Positions 1 to 7,871 of a stretch of DNA of 34,215 nucleotides are shown here, piece by piece. Made by a program: the position numbers and the translations under genes. This DNA is from Blastococcus saxobsidens (GTDB lineage: Bacteria > Actinomycetota > Actinomycetes > Mycobacteriales > Geodermatophilaceae), in contig NZ_JAAGWG010000038.1 in the NCBI RefSeq assembly GCF_010682065.1, positions 1-34,215 of the forward strand. Direction: 5' to 3'. The number at the start of each line of letters is the position of its first letter. The stretch's first letter is position 1. Below the pieces are notes generated by a model. That model was not told where the DNA came from, made no database searches, and saw only the letters and a list, made by a program, of their open reading frames with translations.

Positions 1-63
1 CTCGCCATCGTCTACCGAGCTGCTGCCGTCCTGGCCGCGATCATCACCTGGCTACGCACTTAA
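1..63 (+). CDS. C-terminal end of an IS5-type transposase (partial)
   Basis: Frame 1 is open from the window edge to TAA at 61-63 and encodes about 20 residues ending in ITWLRT. A hydrophobic Ala-rich helix followed by a terminal WLR is typical of the C-terminus of IS5-family DDE transposases in actinobacteria. The catalytic domain lies outside the window, so this rests on a short tail. The sequence just after the stop (64-80, GAGACATGCCC...) is where the terminal inverted repeat of such an element would be expected, but the matching left end is not visible. The element sits on the distal flank of the low-GC restriction island. Confidence 0.5.
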   Translation, partial: LAIVYRAAAVLAAIITWLRT

Positions 64-266
64 GAGACATGCCCTAGACGGTGCTCCGCTTCTGAGAGCA
101 CGAGCACCCCCAGTTCGTCGCCTCGACGATCTTCGACCACCCGCACGGGCGGAGCACCAGCCGCAGGCCGTCCCGGAGGGTCGCAACAAAACGCGTGGGA
201 AGAGCTCGCGTGTTGGCGAATCCCAGGCAGATTGCTGCCGTCAGGCTTGGCCGTCAGCTCAGCCTG
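64..266. other. Gap between IS remnant and defence operon
   Basis: No gene recognised. It contains a short potential hairpin (GTGCTC at 80-85 pairing with GAGCAC at 96-101) that lies downstream of the minus-strand defence operon and could help end its transcript. This is weak evidence because the stem is only 6 bp with no T-tract. Confidence 0.3.
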
Positions 267-2135
267 TCATGGCACCTCGTTCGCCGTGACAGCGGTCAGG
301 TCGTCGGGATTCCAGAGTTGCTTGGCGATATCGCGGTACAGGTTGCCACGCTCGACGATGTCAGCCGCTTTGAACTCCTCGTGGGCGCGGAACGGCAGAC
401 CCGAGTTCTTGACGAAGGCCAAGAAGCCGGGGTTCTTCTCGTAGGCCTGGGGATCCAGGCTGGCGGCAAGCAAGTTCTGGCTAAAGTACCTCGGACGCTT
501 CTGCGCGTAGGTCTCGTCGTTGTAGCTCGCGTTGAACTGCTTGGGCAGCAGCAACAGGTCACCGATCCGGTTTCGATGACGGGCGAAATCGGCTTCGTGG
601 CTGAAGTCGTCGGTGTGCCGCTCGGGACGGTCGGCCCAGATGTGCTCAACCTCGTACTTCACCTTCGCACCGTTCGTGAGCTCGATGTAGTTCGAGGCGT
701 GGCCGGACTTCACGGTGATGTGGTCTGTGATCCGAGCCAAAATCTTGTGAAGTTGGCTCCGGTTTTGCTGGTGGACGTACAGGCCGTCGTAGTCGAAGGA
801 CTCGTCGACCTTGAACAGGTAGTCACGGAGCAACTTGGCCAGGTCAGGCTCGCTAAGGCCACGGATGTCGCGCATGACGGTGAACATCGCGTACTGCATC
901 GTTGAGTACGCCGTCGCGCGGAAGTTCCAGATGCGGCGCGCGAGGAGGATGTCGGTGAACCGGCCGACCAACTCCAACTTCCTGTCGATGGCGGCTGAGT
1001 TGTCATCGACTCGGAGCGGCGCCAGGAGCAGCTGATTCTGGAGTGTGAAGCCGAGGTCGGCGTTGAAGCGGATGAAGCGGAGAGGGCTGTCCGGCTGGAA
1101 GGGTCCCGTCGATGCGTCGAGGATGCGCGCGTAGTGGTGGCTGTAGAAGTCGAGGTCACGGACCACGAAGTGATAGAAGTCGTCGCGCGCCTTCAGGCCA
1201 ACGCTATCGTGCGCGCCGCGGAGCCAGCGGTGGAACTCGGTGCCGATCCGATCCCAGTCCTCGGGGCGTGCTCCCTTTCTGCGCTCACGAATCTTGGTCG
1301 AGTACTGGCTTCGCAGCCACGTCTTGAGGAAGTCGGAGCTGGCGTCCTCCGCCTGCTCGTCCAGGCTGCGCAGCCGCTTGCGCCAAAGCTCGTTGGCCTT
1401 GGTGCGAGGCTTCCCGTCTTCCATGTTGGCGAGCAGGTACCCCTTGAGCATGTCTGCCGGGGTGAGCTTGAGGCCGCGATCGTTCATCGTCTCGAAGATG
1501 GCGTAGGCGTCGTCGTCGCTGTACGCGGTGATCTGGACGAGCTGGACCCGGTCCTTGAGCCAATCGATGAAGAACGGGAGCGCGGCCTCCTTCAGCTCGT
1601 CGGGGAAGAGCCCGTCAAGTTCTGCGTACCTGGCGACGAGCGTGTGGACTGACTCCGCTGCGTCCGAGGGCGGCTCGTATTCGCCTAACTCGAACAAGGC
1701 CTCCATGCAGTCGTTGCGATCGGGAACATCGAGGTTGAACGACTTCTCCCCGAACCTCTCGGAGTAAATGAGCTCGTCGATGTTGACCACCTCGTCCCGT
1801 CCCTGCTGGAGACGACGCAGGTATGTGAGGAACAGCGTGAGGCTAGTCAGCCGCTGCTGGCCATCGACGACGAAAGGCTGACTGCCCTTCTGCGAAATGA
1901 TTATGGAACCGAGGTAGTAGCCGGGGTACTTGGCAACGTCCTTGCGGGCGTGGTCAGCCTCATAGAGGTCGAGGAACTTGGCAGTCAGATCGGCTACGAG
2001 CTCAGCGATCTGCTTCGACTCCCACTTGTACTCGCGTTGGTAGTAGTCGATCAAGTACTTTTTTTTCTCCAGGACTTCGGCGATGGTCTTGGCAACGCCG
2101 TCGATCGTCCGGTCAATATCGGTCACAGTCATCAT
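267..2135 (-). CDS. GmrSD-like DUF262/DUF1524 nuclease
   Basis: 622 aa from ATG at 2135; a second ATG follows directly. The N-terminal DUF262 domain shows the YQREYKW segment (residues 32-38) and the DGQQR motif (91-95) of the ParB/sulfiredoxin-like fold, which in GmrS-type proteins binds and hydrolyses nucleotide. The C-terminal part has a DUF1524-type HNH/His-Me-finger signature: VEHI with His498, then RNRIGDLLLL (Asn522) and Asn535. In the known family (GmrSD, BrxU) such fusions are nucleotide-dependent endonucleases that often target modified phage DNA. The gene begins 2 nt after the res stop, so it is the last gene of the type III operon. The frame is open 36 codons further upstream, but that part overlaps res. 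Both active centres look intact. Its DNA target cannot be read from sequence. Confidence 0.88.
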   Translation of the reverse strand: MMTVTDIDRTIDGVAKTIAEVLEKKKYLIDYYQREYKWESKQIAELVADLTAKFLDLYEADHARKDVAKYPGYYLGSIIISQKGSQPFVVDGQQRLTSLTLFLTYLRRLQQGRDEVVNIDELIYSERFGEKSFNLDVPDRNDCMEALFELGEYEPPSDAAESVHTLVARYAELDGLFPDELKEAALPFFIDWLKDRVQLVQITAYSDDDAYAIFETMNDRGLKLTPADMLKGYLLANMEDGKPRTKANELWRKRLRSLDEQAEDASSDFLKTWLRSQYSTKIRERRKGARPEDWDRIGTEFHRWLRGAHDSVGLKARDDFYHFVVRDLDFYSHHYARILDASTGPFQPDSPLRFIRFNADLGFTLQNQLLLAPLRVDDNSAAIDRKLELVGRFTDILLARRIWNFRATAYSTMQYAMFTVMRDIRGLSEPDLAKLLRDYLFKVDESFDYDGLYVHQQNRSQLHKILARITDHITVKSGHASNYIELTNGAKVKYEVEHIWADRPERHTDDFSHEADFARHRNRIGDLLLLPKQFNASYNDETYAQKRPRYFSQNLLAASLDPQAYEKNPGFLAFVKNSGLPFRAHEEFKAADIVERGNLYRDIAKQLWNPDDLTAVTANEVP

Positions 2136-2137
2136 CC

Positions 2138-5100
2138 CTACACCGTCACGAGTTCCATCAGCTTGGAGTAGCTGTCGGCGACGTCGTACTTCACCTGGCC
2201 CTCGAACTTCTTGTTGACGTCGGCGAAGAACTTCCGGGCGCACTCGATCTTCGCATTCTCGACACCCTTCAGTTGTAGGGTGGAGAGGGAGCCTTTCGTC
2301 TCGGCGACGAAGTACACGTGCTTGACCGAACCCTCGGTGAACGCGATTGCCCAGTCAGGGTTGTAGTCCCCGACCGGAGTCGGGATGAAGAAGCCGCGCG
2401 GCAACTTGGCGTACACCCCTATCTCGGAGCTTGTGTCCAACTCGGTGACGAAGTCACGCTCAACCTTCGAGTCCGTGACGACGTAGTCGTACACGTGCTT
2501 CTTGAGCTTCTCACCAGCCTTAGCGAAGTCCTGGGCACTCTGGTTCTCCGTGAAGATGGCCATGTCGAAACGGTCCTCCAGCGCGTCGTACGCCAGATGC
2601 TCGACGATGACCGTGGCCTTCTGCTCGTTGATGAGTCGCGCGGCTTCGGTGATGAATTGCTCCGGGTTGAGACGGAACTTGCCGAACGTGTTCGGGGTGA
2701 TCCGGCCAAGGATCGCAGCGGCAGTGCGGCGAGTGAGCTGGGTCTTCTCGGTCACCTCGCCCAGCAGGTCGTACTTGACCTGAGACCTGGCAGACACCGT
2801 CTCGGTTTGGGTTGAAGTTGTGGAGACGTCGAATCCGGTGCCACTGGCCAGGTCATCAGCGTCGAGCGACTCCCGCTGCCTACCGGCCTGGACGACGTAC
2901 TGCATGGCAGCGACGTTCAAGTGGGTGTCGAGAGATACCACGCACTTGCCTACCAACTCGGCCGAGTCGAACTCGACCTGATAGACGGCCTTGTGGTTGA
3001 TCCGACTCCAGAGCTCTTGGAACTCCTTTTTCTTGAAGTTTGCCTCGTTGAGCGGGATCTTCTTGGGCCTGCGGTCGTTCGTCGGCGCCGGGATGTCGAT
3101 GTACAGGGCGTCGACCAATGGCCACACGGAGTCGATGACCGGCTTGAGCACTTCGGACAACGGCTCGGCGAGCGTCCCTGCGTCCTTGCCCTCCTTGTAC
3201 TTCTGCGTCACGAGCCCGTCGTCGTCGACGTAGTCGTTGCGCAGAAGGTAGTTGTACAGAGCGGTCGCGAGCTTCTCGTCGACGGCGCTCTCGCCGGACT
3301 CTGTGTGGATCGTCTTGCCAGTGAAGAACTTGACGCTGGCCTTCCGCGGGCGCGCCGCCAGCGACTCAGCGATCTCCTTCTGCAGCCCGGCCACGAAGTC
3401 GGTGTAGGACTCGTCGGTCACGACGGTGAGCTGGTTGATGGCATGCACCGTGACCGGGTTGTCCATGCGCTCGCCGTTCTGGTCGACGGCGAGCCGCAGT
3501 CCCCGTCCGATCTCCTGCCGTCGCGAGATGGTGTTGTCACTCTTCTTGAGGATGCCCATGACGAACACATTGGGGTTGTCCCATCCCTCGCGAAGGGCCG
3601 AGTGTGAGAACAGGAACCTCACAGGCTCCTCGAAGGACAGCAGGCGTTCCTTGTCCTTGAGGATCAAATCGTAGGCGGCAACGTCCTTGGACTGACCCTT
3701 TTCATCGCCGGTCTTGTGCACGTCGCCGTCGACGACTCGCTTGTTCTTCTTGTCAATCGAGAAGTAGCCCTGGTGCACGTTCCGGGCTTCGTCACGGCTG
3801 AGGTACTTCTTGTAAGCCGCTGTTGCGCCGTCGAGATCCAACTCCCCCAGTACCTCCTCAACCAGGCCGACGTACTCCTCCTCGAACAGTCGCGCGTAGT
3901 CGCCAAGGGTGTCCTTGCGGTCGTAGTCACGGTACTTGGCGACCTCGTCGATGAAGAAGAGCGAGAGGACCTTGATGTCTTGGCTGAAGAGTTCGCGCTC
4001 CTTCTCGATGTGCGCGCGGATAACTTCGCGGATCTGGATCCGCCGCTTGGTCTCCTCGGTCACGTCACGATCCGCGAGCTGGCCCGCGACGACGACGTCC
4101 CCGTTGCTGAGCGTGATGGTGTCGTCGATCGCGCTGACGTCGGTGACCACGAGCTCCTTGTAGGCCTCGATACCGTTCGCGAGGTCATGAAGTCGGGTGC
4201 CCTTGGTGACCCGCTTAAGTTGCCGCTTGATCGGACCGCCCTTGGTCTGAACTTCCAGCTCCACGCGGGCCGTGGGTGGCTGGCCCTTCTTGACCTCGAT
4301 CGCGTCGAGGTAGAGGTAGGCAGTGGAGCCGGCCAGGCCCTTGACCGTGATGCCACGGACAGCGATCTTCTTGACGAGCTTCTGGTTGTACGCATCGAGG
4401 GCGTCGAGTCGGTGAACCTTCGCGTGCTCCACCTTGTGGGTGGCCGAGTAGCGCAGCACCATCAGGGCGTTGAAGCGGGACAGAGCCTCAAGCGACTTGG
4501 GCGCACCGATCTTCTGTGGCTCGTCGATGACGACGATGGGCCTGTTCGCGCTGATCACGTCGATCGGCTTGCGGGACTGGAAATCGTCCAGCACGTCGTA
4601 GATGCGCCGGTTGTCCTTTCCCGAGGCGTTGAAAGCTTGGATGTTGATGATCATGACCTGCACGCCGGCGTCGGAGCTGAACCGCTCCACCTCATGCAGC
4701 TGCGAGGAGTTGTAAATGAAGGAGCGCGGCTTGGTGCCGTAGGTCTGCTGGAAGTGCTCGGCCGTGACGTCGAACGACTTCATGACGCCTTCGCGGATCG
4801 CCACGGACGGCACGACGATGATAAACTTCGACCAGCCGTAGCGCTTGTTCAGCTCCATGATGGTCTTGATGTAGACGTAGGTCTTGCCGGTTCCGGTCTC
4901 CATCTCGATGTCGAGATTCGGTGCCCCAGGCGCGGCCTTGCTGTCGACGACCTTAGAGGCCAGCGGCAGGTTCCGAGACTTCTGAACCCGGTGAAGGTTC
5001 GCGAGCAGCTGAGCCGCGGACAGCTCGATTTCGGCGTTGCGCAGACCGGAGTCTGGAGTGGTGCCGGTTTCGAACAGCGCCGGCACCGCATTCGGCCTCA

Positions 5101-5224
5101 CCTTGCCAGGGTCCATCCTGTAGGGGATGCCGGTTCGTCGAGACTGACCGGCGAACACGTCAACAACCGAGTCGACAGCGTCCGTCTGATAAGGCTGAAT
5201 CTTGAATTGGAGCTTCATGCGCAT
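2138..5224 (-). CDS. res: Type III restriction enzyme, Res subunit
   Basis: 1028 aa. An SF2 ATPase has Walker A ETGTGKT (109-115), the DEPQ form of the DEAD box (234-237) characteristic of type III Res, and YSATH as motif III (259-263). The far C-terminus carries a PD-(D/E)XK endonuclease site: PDW with Asp957, then ETK with Glu975 and Lys977. All key residues are present, so it should be an active ATP-dependent restriction subunit that works only in complex with Mod. The length is normal for the family. The start ATG overlaps the mod stop by 1 nt (TGATG), indicating translational coupling; a second ATG lies two codons later. The stop TAG is 2 nt before the DUF262 gene. Confidence 0.95.
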   Translation of the reverse strand: MRMKLQFKIQPYQTDAVDSVVDVFAGQSRRTGIPYRMDPGKVRPNAVPALFETGTTPDSGLRNAEIELSAAQLLANLHRVQKSRNLPLASKVVDSKAAPGAPNLDIEMETGTGKTYVYIKTIMELNKRYGWSKFIIVVPSVAIREGVMKSFDVTAEHFQQTYGTKPRSFIYNSSQLHEVERFSSDAGVQVMIINIQAFNASGKDNRRIYDVLDDFQSRKPIDVISANRPIVVIDEPQKIGAPKSLEALSRFNALMVLRYSATHKVEHAKVHRLDALDAYNQKLVKKIAVRGITVKGLAGSTAYLYLDAIEVKKGQPPTARVELEVQTKGGPIKRQLKRVTKGTRLHDLANGIEAYKELVVTDVSAIDDTITLSNGDVVVAGQLADRDVTEETKRRIQIREVIRAHIEKERELFSQDIKVLSLFFIDEVAKYRDYDRKDTLGDYARLFEEEYVGLVEEVLGELDLDGATAAYKKYLSRDEARNVHQGYFSIDKKNKRVVDGDVHKTGDEKGQSKDVAAYDLILKDKERLLSFEEPVRFLFSHSALREGWDNPNVFVMGILKKSDNTISRRQEIGRGLRLAVDQNGERMDNPVTVHAINQLTVVTDESYTDFVAGLQKEIAESLAARPRKASVKFFTGKTIHTESGESAVDEKLATALYNYLLRNDYVDDDGLVTQKYKEGKDAGTLAEPLSEVLKPVIDSVWPLVDALYIDIPAPTNDRRPKKIPLNEANFKKKEFQELWSRINHKAVYQVEFDSAELVGKCVVSLDTHLNVAAMQYVVQAGRQRESLDADDLASGTGFDVSTTSTQTETVSARSQVKYDLLGEVTEKTQLTRRTAAAILGRITPNTFGKFRLNPEQFITEAARLINEQKATVIVEHLAYDALEDRFDMAIFTENQSAQDFAKAGEKLKKHVYDYVVTDSKVERDFVTELDTSSEIGVYAKLPRGFFIPTPVGDYNPDWAIAFTEGSVKHVYFVAETKGSLSTLQLKGVENAKIECARKFFADVNKKFEGQVKYDVADSYSKLMELVTV

Positions 5225-7161
5225 CAGATGACCTTCACGTCGGTCACAGGCGAAAGTTCCCGGAAAACCTGCTCCGCATTGATCCGCGCGTCGTCTGACG
5301 TGAAACCAGAGTCGCGGAAGACGACTTGCAGGGGCACCTGCTTCGCGAGAACGCGAACAAGCTCAGGAGTGACCTCGTCGTCAAAGCATGCGACGAGCGC
5401 GCCGCCGTCTACCACGAAGACTTCGCGCCCCTCGGCCTGCTGAACCGAAATGGGCAGCGCTAGGTCGACGCCCCAATCGAGCAGCACCTGAAAGAGGAGG
5501 TCCTCCCCTGTTCGCCCAGGCTTCACACTGTCCTCGAGCCCGGCAAGAGCTTGCTGGTCTGTGGCATCAGGGGTACGGAGCACATCTGACATATTCGTGG
5601 TGTCGACCCGGAGCGCGCGGAAGCCGGCGTCGAATTCATGCATATCCGCACCCGCGGCATCGGCGACCGCCGCCCCCGCACGCCGCACGCGCTCGCGCGA
5701 CAACGCGGCGATGCTTGAGAAACCGGCCCTCCGCGCCTCGCTGGTTGGTTCGAGCGGCTCATCCAGCTGAACCATGATGAAGGGGCGCTGTAGCCCATCT
5801 TCCTGGTTCAGCTTCATGACTGCGTGCGCCATCGAAGATGATCCGGCGAAGAAGTCGAGCACGACACCGCCAGTCGGCGCCCCCAACAGCAGAAGCTCCC
5901 GCATCAGCGCGACAGGCTTCGGAAAGCTCATAAAGTCGCCGCCGAGGAGCGCCTTGACTTCCTGCGTTCCCGCTTGGTTGTTGAATCCCTTGTCATCCCA
6001 GATTGACTTGAACTTGCGAAGTCTCTCTATTCCACCTTTATTCAGGGGATCCTTCACGAAGACGTCGTACTCACCGCGGCGTTCAATCCACTTCGCTACC
6101 AGCCGACCGGCATCCCGTCGACATTTATCGCGGCCCCACATCCAACGACCGTCGGTGCCATCCGACTTTTTTGGGAGCACTTCTGCCCACCCTTCACACG
6201 GGTCAAGAGTGAGCTCGCTGCCGTCTGGGGATACGAAGATCGGAAAGTACATCTCAGGCCGATCTATGCGCCGTGATGCAGAGCCCCGCTGCCGCAGGCC
6301 CAAGAGGCGATGGTGGCCGATCTCCTCGTCGAAGAGACCGAACTCCTTCTTCTGCTCGGGGTCCAGGGGCCGTCCTCCAACTTCTGCAGAACCGCGGCCC
6401 CGGGCCCAGACAAGGACAGTGTCGTGCACCCCAGCGACAAAAGAATCCGACTGTCGCCCTCGAGGATTGGCGACTACGACGATCTCCCCGACAAAGTTGG
6501 ACGCCCCGAACACCTCATCGCCAACCTTTCGAAGGTTGTGGACCTCATTATCGTCGATGCTCACACAAATCACGCCATCATCACGAAGCAGGTTTCGCGC
6601 CAGTTTGAGGCGCGGGTAGACCATGCTGAGCCAGTCGGAATGGAAACGGCCGTTCGCTTCGCCGTTTGCGACGAGCCGAACCCCCTCGTCCGTAGCCTGA
6701 CCACTGCGAACGAGGTACTCCGCGGTGCTCTCGGCAAAGTCGTCGTTGTAGACGAAGTCGTTGCCCGTGTTGTACGGAGGATCGATGTAGATGAACTTCA
6801 CTTTGCCCAAGTACGACTCCTGCAAGAGTTTCAGCGCATCGAGATTGTCACCCTCGATAAACAGGTTCTTCGTCGTGTCGAAGTCGACAGACTGCTCGCG
6901 AACCGGCCGGAGCGTCTTCGCAATCGGAGCGTTGGCAGCGAACGCTGCGGCCCGCTTGCCCGGCCAGTCGAGCTGGTAGCGCTCCTGCGGCCCCTCGACC
7001 TGGCGATCGGAGAGCTCTTGGCGGAGCAAGTCAAAGTTGACTACGCGTACCGGATCCCCTTCTGCGTCGAGGGCCTCAGTGATGACGCCCGGAAACATCG
7101 CAGCGATCTTGTCGATATTGGCCGCCGCGAGGTCGCGTGACGTCATTCGGAGCTTCTCCAC
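5224..7161 (-). CDS. mod: Type III DNA methyltransferase, Mod subunit
   Basis: 645 aa from GTG at 7161, chosen because GAGGA lies 5 nt upstream; an in-frame ATG at 7146 is the alternative. Motif IV DPPY (127-130) precedes the AdoMet-binding motif DFFAGSS (436-442). This beta-class order is typical of type III Mod enzymes, which usually make N6-methyladenine on one strand of an asymmetric site. FIEGDNLDALKLL (101-113) is a family hallmark. The region between the motifs (about 230-400) is the target recognition domain, and its DNA has a short AT-rich patch. The C-terminal part (ALVACFDDE) resembles the Res-contacting end of other Mods. It begins 8 nt after the DUF4391 stop and overlaps res by 1 nt. 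An open frame extends upstream across the DUF4391 gene but is only a shadow. Confidence 0.94.
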   Translation of the reverse strand: MEKLRMTSRDLAAANIDKIAAMFPGVITEALDAEGDPVRVVNFDLLRQELSDRQVEGPQERYQLDWPGKRAAAFAANAPIAKTLRPVREQSVDFDTTKNLFIEGDNLDALKLLQESYLGKVKFIYIDPPYNTGNDFVYNDDFAESTAEYLVRSGQATDEGVRLVANGEANGRFHSDWLSMVYPRLKLARNLLRDDGVICVSIDDNEVHNLRKVGDEVFGASNFVGEIVVVANPRGRQSDSFVAGVHDTVLVWARGRGSAEVGGRPLDPEQKKEFGLFDEEIGHHRLLGLRQRGSASRRIDRPEMYFPIFVSPDGSELTLDPCEGWAEVLPKKSDGTDGRWMWGRDKCRRDAGRLVAKWIERRGEYDVFVKDPLNKGGIERLRKFKSIWDDKGFNNQAGTQEVKALLGGDFMSFPKPVALMRELLLLGAPTGGVVLDFFAGSSSMAHAVMKLNQEDGLQRPFIMVQLDEPLEPTSEARRAGFSSIAALSRERVRRAGAAVADAAGADMHEFDAGFRALRVDTTNMSDVLRTPDATDQQALAGLEDSVKPGRTGEDLLFQVLLDWGVDLALPISVQQAEGREVFVVDGGALVACFDDEVTPELVRVLAKQVPLQVVFRDSGFTSDDARINAEQVFRELSPVTDVKVI

Positions 7162-7166
7162 GGTTG

Positions 7167-7171
7167 TCCTC
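7167..7171 (-). promoter_or_regulatory. Ribosome binding site deciding the mod GTG start
   Basis: GAGGA on the minus strand, 5 nt before GTG at 7161, partly overlapping the DUF4391 stop codon (7170-7172). This supports reinitiation on mod straight after DUF4391 translation and favours GTG over the downstream ATG at 7146. Confidence 0.6.
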
Positions 7172-7871
7172 AGTTCATGTCGCCCGTGGCCGGGCTGGGG
7201 GTCCGGCTCGTGAGGTCCACGAGCATTGCCTGCTTGGTCTTCAAGGTCTGACGCAGCTCTATCTTCCGATTGAGCTGCGGTTCGTTCCGGAGCTTCCGCT
7301 CCAAGGCGGTGACCTCGCGCTCGAGCGACTGAACGGTCGTAAGTCTGCTGACGATCTCCGACACATCCTCGCCAGCACGCGACGCGACCGGCGTCAACGG
7401 CTGCAGGAGCGCCGTGTACATGCTCGTCAAGTCGATGGCCGCCGGGAGCGGGGTTCGGTCGCCGGGTGCGGGTTGCCAGGAGGTGCTGAAGTAGGGGCCT
7501 AATTTCGGGGCACCGGTGCCGAGCTGCTTGTGGGCAGCGACCATGCGGATGGTTCCGTTGGTGCCCTCCCCCCGGCTGATCTCGAAGATGATCGGAGTTC
7601 GGACCGCCTTGTCGATCGCAGCGAGCACGCCCTCCGCGACGTCCTCTTCCTTGGCTCCGATCTCGAAGACCTGGATCTCTGGGACTTCCACGCTGCCCGG
7701 AAGGTTGATCGTCGACTCGGCGAGCTTGTAGGCCCATGTGATGCGTCGTACGTCGGAGACGAAGCAGTCCTTGATCGTTGATCCGATGCTCGCGTGCTCG
7801 TAGAACTTGGTCTTGGGAACCGTGCGGCCGAACTGGGCTGCGGACGGCCAGCGATACAGCGAGGCCCTCAT
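7170..7871 (-). CDS. DUF4391 protein of type III R-M locus
   Basis: 233 aa. The N-terminus (LYRWPSAAQFG, then YEHA, then ITWAYKLAESTINLP and VPEIQVFEI) matches the conserved DUF4391 pattern. Residues about 175-225 are charged and probably form a coiled coil (LEREVTALERKLRNE). The biochemical function of the family is unknown; it is known from restriction loci containing a helicase and type III mod/res genes. Its ATG overlaps the helicase stop by 4 nt (ATGA) and its stop is 8 nt before mod, so it is probably made in step with both. A role as adaptor or specificity factor between the helicase and Mod-Res is inference. Confidence 0.85.
   Translation of the reverse strand: MRASLYRWPSAAQFGRTVPKTKFYEHASIGSTIKDCFVSDVRRITWAYKLAESTINLPGSVEVPEIQVFEIGAKEEDVAEGVLAAIDKAVRTPIIFEISRGEGTNGTIRMVAAHKQLGTGAPKLGPYFSTSWQPAPGDRTPLPAAIDLTSMYTALLQPLTPVASRAGEDVSEIVSRLTTVQSLEREVTALERKLRNEPQLNRKIELRQTLKTKQAMLVDLTSRTPSPATGDMN

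Noticed and set aside
2136..2243. 36-codon N-terminal extension of the DUF262 protein
   Set aside because: It overlaps the end of res and is Arg-rich; the family begins near the ATG at 2135.
195..5443. Several plus-strand frames over the defence operon, including a 575-codon one
   Set aside because: They mirror clear minus-strand domain proteins and show no domain of their own.
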